In this document: one piece after another, positions 51,478-61,469 of the stretch
How the letters are laid out: each line of letters begins with the position of its first letter
Position numbering within the stretch: the first letter of the stretch is position 1
Assembly: GCA_902580505.1 (NCBI GenBank)
Contig: CACHLB010000001.1
Coordinates: 117,324-181,323 of the forward strand
Length of the DNA stretch: 64,000 nt
Origin: an uncultured Pelagibacteraceae bacterium
GTDB taxonomy: Bacteria; Pseudomonadota; Alphaproteobacteria; Pelagibacterales; Pelagibacteraceae
Direction of reading: 5' to 3'
Notes under the pieces: model-generated
Seen by the model: the letters and a program-made list of their open reading frames with translations, nothing else
The model's database searches: none
What the model was told of the DNA's origin: nothing
Made by a program: the position numbers and the translations under genes

Positions 51478-53097
51478 TTACATATTTCCGTATTTAGGTC
51501 CGCCTCCACCTTCTGGGGTTACCCACGTAATATTTTGAGATGGCTCTTTAATATCACAAGTTTTACAATGTATGCAATTTTGTGCATTTATTACAAATTT
51601 TTGAACAGAATTTACTTTTTGAACTTCATAAACTCCTGCTGGACAATATCTTTGTGCGGGCTCATCAAATTTTTCTAAAGTATATTTTATTGGTAAATCT
51701 GGATCTTTAAGTTTTAAGTGGACTGGTTGATTGTCGTCATGAATTGTACCAGTTAAATAAACTGAACTAGTTTTATCAAAAGTAATAACATTATCGGGCT
51801 TAGGATAATCAATTTTTGGCATTTTATCTGCTGGTTTTAAAGCCTCATGATCAGCATGTTTATGCTTTAATGTGAAAGGTAGTTTTCCTCTAAATAAAAT
51901 CTGGTCAATTCCAGTAAATAATATACCTAGAATTAAACCCCACGAGAAACTTGGTTTTACATTTCTTGCCTCATGTAATTCTTTGTAAACCCAACTTTCT
52001 TTAAATTTTCGCTCATATGTAGATAAATTTATATTTTTTGTAAGATGGTCATAAATTATTTCTGCAGCAATCATTCCACTCTTCATTGCAGTATGAGACC
52101 CTTTTATTTTAGGCATATTTAACGTTCCCGCGTCACATCCAACTAACAAAGCACCTGGCATAAACATTTGAGGTAAACTCTGTATACCTCCTTCAATTAA
52201 AGCTCTTGAGCCATAAGAAATTCTTTTTCCACCATCAATAATTTTTTTTATATCTGGATGAGTTTTAAATCTTTGAAACTCATCGAAAGGTGAGAGATGA
52301 GGATTTTGGTAATCTAATCCAATTACATAACCAAGAAAAACTTGTTTATTCTCCGCATGGTACATAAAACTTCCACCATAAGTATTATTATCTAAAGGCC
52401 ATCCAGCGGTGTGCATTACTAAACCTTCGGTATGATTTTTCTCTTCTATCTCCCAAATTTCTTTAAAACCAATTCCATACTGCTGAGGATTTTTACCTTT
52501 ATCGAGTTCAAACTTTTTTATTAATTCTTTTCCTAAATGACCTCTACACCCTTCTGCAAATACTGTAACTTTTGCATGTAATTCCATTCCAGGTTCATAA
52601 GTATCTTTTTTATTTCCCTCTTTATCGATACCCATATCTTGAGTTGCAATACCTTTAACTGATCCATCATCATTATATAAAACTTCACTTGCTGGAAATC
52701 CTGGGAATATTTCAACTCCTAATCCTTCAGCCTGCTCTGCTAACCATCTACAAAGATTTGCAAGACTTATAATATAATTGTTATGATTTTGTTGAACCTT
52801 AGGAAGCAACCATGTTGGCCAACTTAATGATTTTTGTTTTCCTAAAAATAAAAATTTTTCTTTTGTAACTTTTGTTTTAATTGGGGCATTTAATTCTTTC
52901 CAATTAGGTATTAGTTCGTCTAAAGCACGTGTTTCAAACACGTTCCCTGATAAAATGTGTGCACCTATTTCAGATGCTTTCTCTAAAAGGCAGACATTAA
53001 TATCTGGATTTAACTGCTTTAATTTAATTGCAGTTGAAAGTCCTGATGGTCCGCCACCTACGATGACAACATCGTATTCCATCACTTCTCTGGACAT
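51478..53097 (-). CDS. Electron transfer flavoprotein-ubiquinone oxidoreductase
   Basis: 539-aa membrane-associated flavo-iron-sulfur protein that moves electrons from reduced ETF to ubiquinone. FAD-binding VVIVGGGPSGLSTAIKL at the N-terminus, the membrane/quinone region around 370-400, and a C-terminal [4Fe-4S] ferredoxin motif NCIHCKTCDIKEPSQNITW. The first Met (MSREVMEYD) is kept, but MEYDVVIVG five residues on is a possible start because AGAGAAG precedes it. It is last of the DMGDH-etfB-etfA-ETF-QO operon. Confidence 0.96.
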   Translation of the reverse strand: MSREVMEYDVVIVGGGPSGLSTAIKLKQLNPDINVCLLEKASEIGAHILSGNVFETRALDELIPNWKELNAPIKTKVTKEKFLFLGKQKSLSWPTWLLPKVQQNHNNYIISLANLCRWLAEQAEGLGVEIFPGFPASEVLYNDDGSVKGIATQDMGIDKEGNKKDTYEPGMELHAKVTVFAEGCRGHLGKELIKKFELDKGKNPQQYGIGFKEIWEIEEKNHTEGLVMHTAGWPLDNNTYGGSFMYHAENKQVFLGYVIGLDYQNPHLSPFDEFQRFKTHPDIKKIIDGGKRISYGSRALIEGGIQSLPQMFMPGALLVGCDAGTLNMPKIKGSHTAMKSGMIAAEIIYDHLTKNINLSTYERKFKESWVYKELHEARNVKPSFSWGLILGILFTGIDQILFRGKLPFTLKHKHADHEALKPADKMPKIDYPKPDNVITFDKTSSVYLTGTIHDDNQPVHLKLKDPDLPIKYTLEKFDEPAQRYCPAGVYEVQKVNSVQKFVINAQNCIHCKTCDIKEPSQNITWVTPEGGGGPKYGNM

Positions 53098-53121
53098 AAT
53101 GATAATTTCTTACAGTATTTG

Positions 53122-54075
53122 CTATTTTTGTATAGTGTTTAATTTGTTCAATTCTGACAAAAACTGAGGAAGAGCCTCAAAAAGATCTGCTTCTAATCCG
53201 TAATCTGCGACACTAAAAATTGGAGCTTCACCGTCTTTATTTATAGCCACAATAACTTTGCTTTCTTTCATTCCTGCTAAGTGCTGTATCGCACCAGAAA
53301 TTCCAACTGCAATATATAAATCTGGAACCACAACTTTTCCCGTTTGTCCTACTTGATGATCATTAGTGATATAACCAGCATCAACTGCTGCTCTTGATGC
53401 TCCAATTGCTGCATTAAGTTTATCAGCAATATCACTGATTAATTTGAAATTTTCACCATTTTGCATTCCTCTGCCACCTGAAATAACTATTCTAGCTGTT
53501 CCAAGCTCTGGTCTGTCTGACTTAACTTCTTCTTTCTTTAAAAATTTAGTAGATGAACTAGCTTCTGCTGGATCAGATTTTGTAATTTCAGCAGATCCAC
53601 CACTCTTATCGGCAGGATCAAACGACGTCGGTCTTATAGTAACACATTTTTTTTTGTCATTACTTTTAACCGTAGCAAATGCATTTCCTGCATAAATTGG
53701 TCTTAAAAAAGTATCTTCAGAAATAACTTTAATTATATCGCTCACCTGCGAAGTATCTAGTAATGCTGCAATTCTAGGCATTAAATTTTTACCAAATGTA
53801 TTTGCTGAGCTTACAATATGTGAATAATTTTCTGCATGCTTGATTATTGCTGATGTATAATTTTCAGCAATATAGTTTTCGTAAATCTCATTATCAACAT
53901 GAATAACTTTTTTTACATTTGGAACTTCAGATAAAGATTTTGCAACATCGTCAGCTTGATGGCCTAAAACCAAAACATGAAGATCCTCATTTATTTGAGA
54001 AGCTGCAGTTATAGCATTATATGTAAATGGTCTAACCTCTTTATTATTATGTTCTGCAATTAATAATACTGACAT
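53122..54075 (-). CDS. etfA: Electron transfer flavoprotein alpha subunit
   Basis: 317-aa FAD-binding subunit of ETF. The C-terminal half has the FAD domain: VISGGRGMQNGENFKLI (about 198-214), SRAAVDAGYITNDHQVGQTGKVV and YIAVGISGAIQHLAGMKES. It forms a heterodimer with EtfB and accepts electrons from dehydrogenases such as the DMGDH-like enzyme encoded upstream. It directly adjoins etfB. Confidence 0.97.
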   Translation of the reverse strand: MSVLLIAEHNNKEVRPFTYNAITAASQINEDLHVLVLGHQADDVAKSLSEVPNVKKVIHVDNEIYENYIAENYTSAIIKHAENYSHIVSSANTFGKNLMPRIAALLDTSQVSDIIKVISEDTFLRPIYAGNAFATVKSNDKKKCVTIRPTSFDPADKSGGSAEITKSDPAEASSSTKFLKKEEVKSDRPELGTARIVISGGRGMQNGENFKLISDIADKLNAAIGASRAAVDAGYITNDHQVGQTGKVVVPDLYIAVGISGAIQHLAGMKESKVIVAINKDGEAPIFSVADYGLEADLFEALPQFLSELNKLNTIQK

Positions 54076-54825
54076 TTAAATTACCTTAGCCTCATTTTTT
54101 AATTTTTGCACTAATTCTTCTACACTAGCGACTTTTATTCCAGCTTTTCTTTTTGGTGGCTCTTCAACTTTAATTTGTTCGATTCTAGGATTAATATCAA
54201 CTCCTAAATCTGAAGCATTTATCTGTTCTATTGGTTTTTTCTTAGCTTTCATAATATTTGGAAGCGAAGCATATCTTGGTTCATTTAATCTTAAATCACA
54301 TGTAACAATTGCTGGAACATTTACTTCAATGGTTTCCAACCCTTCGTCAATTTCACGTGTTACCTCTAATGCATTATCTTTTACTTCAATTTTAGATGCA
54401 AAAGTTGCTTGAGGCCAATTTAATAAAGCTGCAAGCATCTGACCAGTTTGATTACAGTCATCATCAATTGCTTGTTTTCCCATAAACACTAAATCAGGAT
54501 TTTCTTTTTCTACAATTTTTTTTAAAATTTTTGAAACTGCTAATGGTTCAATCACATTATCAACTTTGACATGTATTCCTCTATCCGCTCCTACTGCTAA
54601 TGCTTTTCTAACTGTTTCTTGAGCTTTTTCTTCACCAATTGTAATTGCAACTATTTCTTTAGCTTTGCCAGCCTCTTTAATTTTTACTGCTTCCTCTATT
54701 GCATTATCATCTGGTGGATTTGTTGACATTTTAACGTTGTCAGTAACAACGCCTGAGCCATCTTCTTTAACTCTTATTTGAACGTTGTAATCAATTACTC
54801 TTTTAACAGCGACAAGTATTTTCAT
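54076..54825 (-). CDS. etfB: Electron transfer flavoprotein beta subunit
   Basis: 249-aa AMP-binding subunit of [22 protein letters not shown] at the start, [13 protein letters not shown], and the signature [43 protein letters not shown] (about 154-196, quoted as [12 protein letters not shown] and [17 protein letters not shown]) are typical. Its start overlaps the DMGDH stop (TAATG), giving strict coupling between the dehydrogenase and its electron acceptor. Confidence 0.97.
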   Translation of the reverse strand: MKILVAVKRVIDYNVQIRVKEDGSGVVTDNVKMSTNPPDDNAIEEAVKIKEAGKAKEIVAITIGEEKAQETVRKALAVGADRGIHVKVDNVIEPLAVSKILKKIVEKENPDLVFMGKQAIDDDCNQTGQMLAALLNWPQATFASKIEVKDNALEVTREIDEGLETIEVNVPAIVTCDLRLNEPRYASLPNIMKAKKKPIEQINASDLGVDINPRIEQIKVEEPPKRKAGIKVASVEELVQKLKNEAKVI

Positions 54826-57257
54826 TAAGCTCTTAATAAATTGTTTTCTGGATCGTAAGGACTTTCATCTAAAATTGTTGCATCATATTTCTCACCTAAT
54901 ATTTCAATTTTAAGTTTTTGTCCAACATTTGCTAATTCTGGTTTAACCATTCCTAATGCTAATGATTTTCCAATTCTAAAACCAAAGTCTCCTCCTGTAG
55001 CTCTTCCTATAACACTTCCATTTTCATAAATTGGGTTGTTACCCAAAACATCTGCATCCTTTGGATTATGAACTTCAAGGGTAACAAGTTTATTATCAAA
55101 ACCTTTTTCCCTCCATTTGTTCAATGCATCAAGTCCAATAAAACTTCCTTTATTAGGGTGTATAAATCTATCAAGACCACTTTCATAAGGTGAGTATTCT
55201 ATTGATAGTTCTGTTCCAACTAATTTGTATGATTTTTCTACTCTCAAACTATTCATGGCTCTAATACCATAAGGTTTTAGTCCAAGATCTTGTCCCGCTT
55301 CCATAAGTTTATCAAAAATATGATTTTGATATTCAATTGGATGATGAAGTTCCCAACCTAATTCACCAACAAAGTTAACTCTCATTGCATTAACCGGGGC
55401 ATAACCGACATCAATCATTTTTGCACTTAGCCATTTAAAATTCTCATTTGAAAAATCATCTTTAGAAACTCTTTGCATTAACTCTCTAGCTTTTGGACCT
55501 GAAACTACCAAAACCCCATTGCTATTGGTTAAATTTTCAAATTGTACTGAACCATCTGAAGGCATCCATTTTAAAATCCAGTCATGATCTAATCTTTGGA
55601 AGGCACCTGCTGATACTAAATAAAAGCTATCATGTGACTCTCTCATAATAGTAAATTCAGAATGAACTCCGCCTTTAGTATTTAAAGCGTGACATAAATT
55701 AATTCTTCCAACTTTTTTTGGTAATTTGTTTGCAACTAAATTATCTAAAAATTCTTCTGCACCAGGACCTTTAATTCTACATTTTGCAAATGCAGTCATA
55801 TCTAAAAGACCAACATTTTCTTTTACGTTTTTGCATTCTTTTTCCATTGCATTAAACCATTTAGATCTCCTAAATGACCAATCGTCTTTTTGCTCCATTC
55901 CATCAGTTGCAAAAAAGTTAGGTCGTTCCCACCCAAATTTTTGACCAAACACTGCTCCTAAATTTTTCATTCTGTCATAACATGGCGCTGTTCTTAATGG
56001 TCTTGCCGCTGGTCTTTCTTCATCAGGAAAGTGAGTTATGAAAACGTGACTGTAGGCTTCTTCATTTTTAGCTTTTAAATATGATTTAGAGCAATAATCT
56101 CCATACCTTCTTGGTTCAACACCAAGCATATCGATAGTTGGTTCACCATCTACTATCCATTCAGCAAGTTGCCATCCTGCTCCACCTGCTGCAGTGATAC
56201 CAAAACTGTGACCTTCATTTATCCAAAAATTTTTTAATCCCCAAGCAGGTCCAACAATAGGGTTGCCATCAGGTGTGTAACAAATTGCACCATTATAAAC
56301 TTTTTTTACACCCACTTCTCCAAAAGCAGGTACTCTATGTATTGCACCTTCAATATGAGGCGCTAATCTATCTAAATCTTCCTGAAATAACTCATACTCA
56401 GAATCTTTTGATGGTCCATCTACATAACAAGCTGGTGCACCATCTTCATATGGTCCTAAAATTAACCCACCCGCTTCTTCTCTCATATACCATCTACTAT
56501 CACTATCTCTTAAAACTCCCATTTCTGGTAATCCATCTTTTTTTCTTTTTTGAATTTCAGGATGAGGTTCGGTAACAATGTATTGATGTTCTACTGGGAT
56601 AACTGGAATATCTAAGCCAACCATCTTTCCGGTTTGTCTTGCAAAGTTTCCTGAACAAGAAATAATATGTTCACATTCTATAGACCCTTTATCTGTCTCA
56701 ACAACCCAACCATCTTTGGTTTGTTTCATTCCAACGACATTTGTATTTCTATAAATTTCTGCTCCTCTATTTCTTGCGCCTGTTGCAAGTGCTTGGGTTA
56801 AATCAGCTGGTTGGATATATCCATCTTCAGGGTGTTGTATTGCACCAACTAAATCTGATGTATTACATAATGGCCAGATTTCCTTAACTTGGTCTGGAGT
56901 TAAAAATTTTACATCAACACCAATTGTTTGAGCAACACCAGCGTATTGAAAGTATTCATCCATTCTATCTTTAGTGCTTGCTAATCTAATATTTGATACA
57001 ACACTGAAACCTACGTTCTTACCTGTCTCTTCTTCTAAAGTTTTATACAAATTGACAGCATACTTGTGGAGTTGTCCAACAGAATAACTCATATTAAATA
57101 GTGGTAATAATCCAGCTGCATGCCAAGTTGAGCCTGATGTTAGTTCTTTTCTTTCAATTAAAACAACATCTGACCAACCTTTTTTTGCTAAGTGATAGAG
57201 TGCACTAACTCCTACTACTCCACCGCCTACTACAACAACTTTTGCTTTGGATTTCAT
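54825..57257 (-). CDS. Dimethylglycine dehydrogenase-like flavoprotein (copy 2)
   Basis: 810-aa paralogue of the protein at 40859-43297 with the same three parts. These are the DAO domain with [17 protein letters not shown] and covalent-FAD His46 in GSTWHAAG, the FAO-M linker (about 375-430), and a GcvT-like folate domain ([32 protein letters not shown]). It heads the operon with etfB, etfA and ETF-QO, so it is the dedicated feeder of that chain. Dimethylglycine is the best guess; sarcosine or another N-methyl compound is possible. Differences from copy 1 across the substrate loops suggest separate substrates. Confidence 0.92.
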   Translation of the reverse strand: MKSKAKVVVVGGGVVGVSALYHLAKKGWSDVVLIERKELTSGSTWHAAGLLPLFNMSYSVGQLHKYAVNLYKTLEEETGKNVGFSVVSNIRLASTKDRMDEYFQYAGVAQTIGVDVKFLTPDQVKEIWPLCNTSDLVGAIQHPEDGYIQPADLTQALATGARNRGAEIYRNTNVVGMKQTKDGWVVETDKGSIECEHIISCSGNFARQTGKMVGLDIPVIPVEHQYIVTEPHPEIQKRKKDGLPEMGVLRDSDSRWYMREEAGGLILGPYEDGAPACYVDGPSKDSEYELFQEDLDRLAPHIEGAIHRVPAFGEVGVKKVYNGAICYTPDGNPIVGPAWGLKNFWINEGHSFGITAAGGAGWQLAEWIVDGEPTIDMLGVEPRRYGDYCSKSYLKAKNEEAYSHVFITHFPDEERPAARPLRTAPCYDRMKNLGAVFGQKFGWERPNFFATDGMEQKDDWSFRRSKWFNAMEKECKNVKENVGLLDMTAFAKCRIKGPGAEEFLDNLVANKLPKKVGRINLCHALNTKGGVHSEFTIMRESHDSFYLVSAGAFQRLDHDWILKWMPSDGSVQFENLTNSNGVLVVSGPKARELMQRVSKDDFSNENFKWLSAKMIDVGYAPVNAMRVNFVGELGWELHHPIEYQNHIFDKLMEAGQDLGLKPYGIRAMNSLRVEKSYKLVGTELSIEYSPYESGLDRFIHPNKGSFIGLDALNKWREKGFDNKLVTLEVHNPKDADVLGNNPIYENGSVIGRATGGDFGFRIGKSLALGMVKPELANVGQKLKIEILGEKYDATILDESPYDPENNLLRA

Positions 57258-57303
57258 TATCAGATTCCTACTAAATTTTAATTACTAACGAAACAAAATT
57301 CTA

Positions 57304-57507
57304 TTATTCATCATCTGCGTCACGCCAGCCCATTCTGAACATTAAATAAGCGGCAACTATAACGGAAATTGTACCTACTACCATACCAATATTAATCCCA
57401 ACTTCACTTCCCCAAAAATACCATCCAAGTTGAGTAGATGAGATTGTTGGAAAACATAAAATAAACATTAGAATTCCGTACCTAATATACATTGGAGGCT
57501 TTTTCAT
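57304..57507 (-). CDS. Small two-helix membrane protein (67 aa)
   Basis: I start at the ATG at 57507, which overlaps the preceding stop (TAATG), not at the track's 57561. Two hydrophobic segments (about 8-25 and 33-55) and a charged C-terminus (GWRDADDE) predict a small inner-membrane protein. No family is recognised. It is cotranscribed with the exported DUF4864-like protein. Confidence 0.7.
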   Translation of the reverse strand: MKKPPMYIRYGILMFILCFPTISSTQLGWYFWGSEVGINIGMVVGTISVIVAAYLMFRMGWRDADDE

Positions 57508-57968
57508 TATATTGATGATCCCATTGGTATTGGTTGTGAAACTGCTGTTGTTAGCCAGCAATCTAAAAGATTGCCCTCTTTATTATTCTTTTCAACTTTC
57601 CATTTAAATTTAAAATATTGTTTATCCTTATCCAAGACAACAACTTCATAAGTTGCCATGGTACTTGATTTGTAAATTTCAGTTACTGTATTTTCTTTGT
57701 GATCAATCAACATTGAGTATGAAGCCCCCTTTAACATTCTTTTAAATCTATCTAAGGGACCTGTCATTCTTTGATTATTTGGATGTGCAAATTCCCATGT
57801 TTGCTCAATACCTCTATCTTTATATGGACTGTCATTTTTCATTAACGCCTTTAATTGAATTAAAACAACTTGTTTCGGATCTATATTTACACTTGGTTTT
57901 AAAACATCGGCAAATGAAGAATTAAAATAAAAAAATGTAATTAAAATAAATAAAATTTTGGATTTCAT
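57507..57968 (-). CDS. Exported DUF4864-like protein
   Basis: 153 aa with a signal peptide (MKSKILFILITFFYFNSSFA). The mature part, VVLIQLKALMKNDSPYKDRG and TWEFAHPNNQRMTGPLDRFKRML, resembles DUF4864, a SnoaL-like fold found in alphaproteobacteria. The function is unknown. It precedes the small membrane protein in one transcript. Confidence 0.72.
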   Translation of the reverse strand: MKSKILFILITFFYFNSSFADVLKPSVNIDPKQVVLIQLKALMKNDSPYKDRGIEQTWEFAHPNNQRMTGPLDRFKRMLKGASYSMLIDHKENTVTEIYKSSTMATYEVVVLDKDKQYFKFKWKVEKNNKEGNLLDCWLTTAVSQPIPMGSSI

Positions 57969-58034
57969 ATTTTAAATTTATCTTAAATTTAAAATGAAAT
58001 AAAAGGTCTTAATATCACACTCAATAATTTGTTA

Positions 58035-58460
58035 TTATATAGTTTTGAATAATCTATCGTATTCGTTTTTAATACATTTATTAGAGATATAATAAATTTT
58101 ATTTTGAGAGACTAATTTTGCTGCATTTTCGTTATGAATCCCTAATTGCAACCATAATACATTTGCACCAATTTCTATTGTTTGTTTTGCTATTTCCTCG
58201 GCTTCTTCGCTGGGTCTAAATACGTTAACAATTCCTACATGATCTTTTATATCCATTAATTTTTTATAAACTGGCTCACCATGTATTATTTTATTATCTG
58301 TTACTGGATTAACAGGAAAAACTTTGTAACCTGTGTTTCTTAAATATTTCATTATTATATTGGAAGTTTTTTTTGAATCTGGGCTTGCACCAACAATTGC
58401 TATTGTCCGATAACTTAAATAAAGTTCTTTTATCTTTTCATCTACGAGTGTTGTATCCAT
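58035..58460 (-). CDS. CoA-binding domain protein (YccU-like), copy 2
   Basis: 141-aa single-domain Rossmann protein of the YccU/CoA-binding family. IAIVGASPDSKKTSNIIMKYL forms the nucleotide loop (about 17-37), followed by YKVFPVNPVTDNKIIHGEPVY and VNVFRPSEEAEEIAKQTIEIGANVLWLQLG. Members bind CoA derivatives, but their role is unclear. It lies 8 nt after a paralogue of the same fold, evidently a tandem duplication that has since diverged. Confidence 0.88.
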   Translation of the reverse strand: MDTTLVDEKIKELYLSYRTIAIVGASPDSKKTSNIIMKYLRNTGYKVFPVNPVTDNKIIHGEPVYKKLMDIKDHVGIVNVFRPSEEAEEIAKQTIEIGANVLWLQLGIHNENAAKLVSQNKIYYISNKCIKNEYDRLFKTI

Positions 58461-58468
58461 AATTTAAT

Positions 58469-58918
58469 TTAAATTTTAAGATCTAGTCGAGGTTTCCAAA
58501 ATGGTCTGAAGAGTTCAATTTTTGGGCATCTATTCATAACTACTTTTAAACCTGCATCTTCAGCAATTTTTGCTGCATCATGATTAATTACACCAATTTG
58601 TCCCCACAACACCTTTGCTCCAATTGATATTGCCTCTTCAGCAATTCCATAGAGATCCTCGGATTTTCTAAATACTTCGACCATATCAACAGGTCTATCT
58701 ATTGCCGATAAATTTGGATAAACTTTTAAATTTCTAATTTCCTTTACACCTGGTTTAGGGTTTACAGGTATCATATCATAGCCAGTTTCATGCAAAACTC
58801 GTAATACACCATAACTAAATTTAGTTTTGTCTGGACTGGCGCCAACCATTGCAATTGTCTTAACTGAACTTAGAATATCTTTTAAATATTCAGCGCTATA
58901 AGGTTCATTGTGGTTCAT
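58469..58918 (-). CDS. CoA-binding domain protein (YccU-like), copy 1
   Basis: 149 aa with the same order of motifs: IAMVGASPDKTKFSYGVLRVL, YDMIPVNPKPGVKEI, VEVFRKSEDLYGIAEEAISIGAKVLWGQIG and CPKIE near the C-terminus. The CPKIE motif is the more typical form of the family; copy 2 reads CIKNE there. It follows the ferredoxin gene by 2 nt, so ferredoxin and both CoA-binding proteins share a transcript with the methanethiol-oxidase-like gene. Confidence 0.9.
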   Translation of the reverse strand: MNHNEPYSAEYLKDILSSVKTIAMVGASPDKTKFSYGVLRVLHETGYDMIPVNPKPGVKEIRNLKVYPNLSAIDRPVDMVEVFRKSEDLYGIAEEAISIGAKVLWGQIGVINHDAAKIAEDAGLKVVMNRCPKIELFRPFWKPRLDLKI

Positions 58919-58920
58919 CT

Positions 58921-59286
58921 TTATTTTTTTTCTTCCTTTTTACTTGCGATATCTGCTTTTAATTCGTGTGGCTCTAAAGGATCAAGGAAAGGATTTCGGT
59001 ATAATTTATCATGACTTTCAACTCCTATCTCTATTGTGCAATCTGTTTTTGCTTTAGCAACACATAAAATAATATATCCATCATTTATTTGTCTGTTATT
59101 TAAAGCAACTTGAGAACGTTGATCTACTTCTCCATTAATTAGTTTAGCTGCACATGTAATACATCCTCCATACTGACATCCGTAAGGAAGATCGACACCT
59201 TGATCTCTTAATTCATTTAATAAAGGTTTTTTTCCACTTACTTCAAATGCACTATTATTTCTGTTTGAGATTATAATCTTTGTCAT
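58921..59286 (-). CDS. Plant-type [2Fe-2S] ferredoxin
   Basis: 121-aa soluble electron carrier. The cluster Cys residues are in PYGCQYGGCITCAAKL (CxxxxCxxC) with the fourth in YIILCVAKAK, as in plant-type ferredoxins. A ~25-residue C-terminal extension ends in charged residues. It overlaps the SBP56/methanethiol oxidase stop by 4 nt (ATGA), suggesting it takes part in the same chemistry or supplies electrons to a nearby oxygenase such as the Rieske protein. Confidence 0.93.
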   Translation of the reverse strand: MTKIIISNRNNSAFEVSGKKPLLNELRDQGVDLPYGCQYGGCITCAAKLINGEVDQRSQVALNNRQINDGYIILCVAKAKTDCTIEIGVESHDKLYRNPFLDPLEPHELKADIASKKEEKK

Positions 59287-60635
59287 AGCCAGATATCACT
59301 TGTGCAATCTCCACCAGGATATCTACTTTCATGGCATCTACTAGGTCCATTTGGTTCTTTACCAAAATCAACTATAAAATCTTTATTAATTTTCATCCCA
59401 CCATTTTCAACATCACAATCAATCATAATCATTGCTCCACCCTGTTTTCTAATTTCAGGATAAAATTGATTATCCCAAGTAGAAAATAATGATGTTGTTA
59501 CATACATCCTTTTCCCATCTAAAGATAATTGATACATTTGAGGTCCACCAGCAATTTTAACACCATTTACTTCTGGAGCCTTTCCTAACAATCCACCCAT
59601 CCAAACTTGACCAGTTAATTTCGGTTTATGCGGATCGGAAATGTCGTATTGCCTCATATCTCCGTGAAGCCAATTATTTATATAGAGATATTTATCATCC
59701 ATAGAAACTAATAACGCTGACATAACTCCAGGTACAGGAATTGGCCAGTCAGGATGTGGTTCATTTTCAACATCAATTATTTTTTCCCATTCCCATTTTC
59801 CCTCTTTTGATTTCCAAAAATGAATTACATTTGCACTTAATGCTGCACCACAAAATCCATGACTACTATCAGGATTATGCATAAATTTTACTTCTAAAGG
59901 TATTAAACCGTCTTCACCTAAATACATCGTTTGAACTGGCTCTTTTTTTTTAAAATCCCAAACATGAAGTCTTCTTCCATATTTTAAATGACCAACTTCC
60001 TCTAAATCAAATCCAGGCATGAATGTATTAGGAGCAGCCCATTCAGAACTAACCATTACATTGTGTCTTGGTTGATACCAGAAGTCATAACTAAAAGGTA
60101 TGTCTCCCATTGAATTTTCCCATCTACCTACAATTTCAAAATCTTTATTTAAATGTAAATATCCTCCTGGAGCTTCTCCTCGAGCATCTCCAAGAAAAGA
60201 AATGATAATTTCAGAACCTAGGCAATGAACTGTATGCGGTCCTGATAAATTAGTTTTTTTCTTTATTTCAGATCCATCAACTACTTTATGTATTTTAGGA
60301 GCCCTAGGATCAGATGCAGTATCAACTACATAGATGTTATTTGATCTAACGCCTGGAACTAATAAATATTTTCTGCTCATGTTTGAGTCGCCATGACAAG
60401 ACGAGCATGCATTCCATCCCATGTGATGCAATTCATCGCCAATACCTGGCATTTCAAGTCTATGAATTACTTTAGAATATGTGGGGCTTTGAGGATCAAC
60501 ATCTACAGTCGCTAAGTAGTCTGGTTTTTGTATTCCTGTCCCTGTGTAGATAGCTATTGTATATAAAAGCTTTTCTTTTGGTGCTTTTATTGCTTCTGCA
60601 GGACTAGCATATCCAGGGCCACAGCATCCATCCAT
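59283..60635 (-). CDS. mtoX: SBP56 family protein, putative methanethiol oxidase
   Basis: 450-aa beta-propeller protein homologous to selenium-binding protein 1 and bacterial MtoX, a copper enzyme turning methanethiol into formaldehyde, H2S and H2O2. It starts MDGCCGPGYASPAEA, the family N-terminus with vicinal Cys. Metal-site His candidates lie in ELHHMGWNACSSCHG, GPHTVHCLG, DSSHGFCGAAL and NNWLHGDMRQYD. Bacterial periplasmic MtoX usually has a signal peptide; none is visible, so a cytoplasmic location is predicted. SAR11 makes methanethiol from DMSP demethylation, which would supply the substrate. Confidence 0.88.
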   Translation of the reverse strand: MDGCCGPGYASPAEAIKAPKEKLLYTIAIYTGTGIQKPDYLATVDVDPQSPTYSKVIHRLEMPGIGDELHHMGWNACSSCHGDSNMSRKYLLVPGVRSNNIYVVDTASDPRAPKIHKVVDGSEIKKKTNLSGPHTVHCLGSEIIISFLGDARGEAPGGYLHLNKDFEIVGRWENSMGDIPFSYDFWYQPRHNVMVSSEWAAPNTFMPGFDLEEVGHLKYGRRLHVWDFKKKEPVQTMYLGEDGLIPLEVKFMHNPDSSHGFCGAALSANVIHFWKSKEGKWEWEKIIDVENEPHPDWPIPVPGVMSALLVSMDDKYLYINNWLHGDMRQYDISDPHKPKLTGQVWMGGLLGKAPEVNGVKIAGGPQMYQLSLDGKRMYVTTSLFSTWDNQFYPEIRKQGGAMIMIDCDVENGGMKINKDFIVDFGKEPNGPSRCHESRYPGGDCTSDIWL

Positions 60636-60695
60636 GATTGATTTTCTCCTTTGATTATAACTTAATCTTTTTTTTAAGTGACTTCAACTTAATGG

Positions 60696-61469
60696 TTATT
60701 TGTTTTTCCAACTTGGATTTCTTTTTTCAATAAATGCACTTATCCCCTCTTTGGCATCATAAGATGACATATTAAGTGTCATCATCTTACTTGTATAATC
60801 ATAAGCTTTACCTAATGGCATTTCTAATTGTTTATAAAAACCTTTTTTACCTATTTTGATTGTTAAATTTGATTTTGAAGATATTTTTTTTGCAATATCT
60901 AAAACTTTTTTATTCAAAGTTTTTGGACTGTAATGATCATTTATCAAACCTATTTCCTTTGCGTATTTTGCACTAATTGGATCACCAGTTAGGAGCATTT
61001 CCATCATTCTTTTTCTGCTAATTTTTCGGCTGACAGCTACCATTGGTGTACTACAAAATAATCCAATTTTTACTCCAGGTGTAGCAAACGTTGCTGAGTT
61101 CGTACTATATGCAAGATCGCAACTTGCTGCTAATTGACATCCAGCTGCATAAGCGGCACCATGAACTTTTGCTATTACTGGTTTGTTTCCTTCAACAATT
61201 TGCATCATAAGTTTCGAACAAAGTTTAAAAAGTTTTAAATGGTTAGATCTATTTTTTATACCTCTCACTTCTTTTAAATTATGGCCTGCACTAAATCCTT
61301 TGCCAGCTCCCTCTAAAATAATGACCCTTGTTTCTTTATCATTATCTAATTTTTTAAATGCCTTTAATAAAGATGAAAGAGTTTTGTAAGATAAGGAATT
61401 ATAAGTTTTTGGATCATTAATTAAAACTCTTTTAACTCCTTTTGAAACTTTATTTATTATTACAGTCAT
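60696..61469 (-). CDS. Enoyl-CoA hydratase/isomerase family protein
   Basis: 257-aa crotonase-fold protein. The oxyanion loop is GAGKGFSAGHNLKEV (about 54-68) and the second signature is KVHGAAYAAGCQLAASCDLAY (about 101-121, quoted in part), followed by GVKIGLFCSTPMVA. The acidic residues of classical enoyl-CoA hydratase are not both in place: the second catalytic Glu position reads STPMVA. It may therefore act as an isomerase, or as a hydratase of another acyl chain. It lies one base downstream of the nucleotidyltransferase gene, in the same direction. Confidence 0.87.
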   Translation of the reverse strand: MTVIINKVSKGVKRVLINDPKTYNSLSYKTLSSLLKAFKKLDNDKETRVIILEGAGKGFSAGHNLKEVRGIKNRSNHLKLFKLCSKLMMQIVEGNKPVIAKVHGAAYAAGCQLAASCDLAYSTNSATFATPGVKIGLFCSTPMVAVSRKISRKRMMEMLLTGDPISAKYAKEIGLINDHYSPKTLNKKVLDIAKKISSKSNLTIKIGKKGFYKQLEMPLGKAYDYTSKMMTLNMSSYDAKEGISAFIEKRNPSWKNK

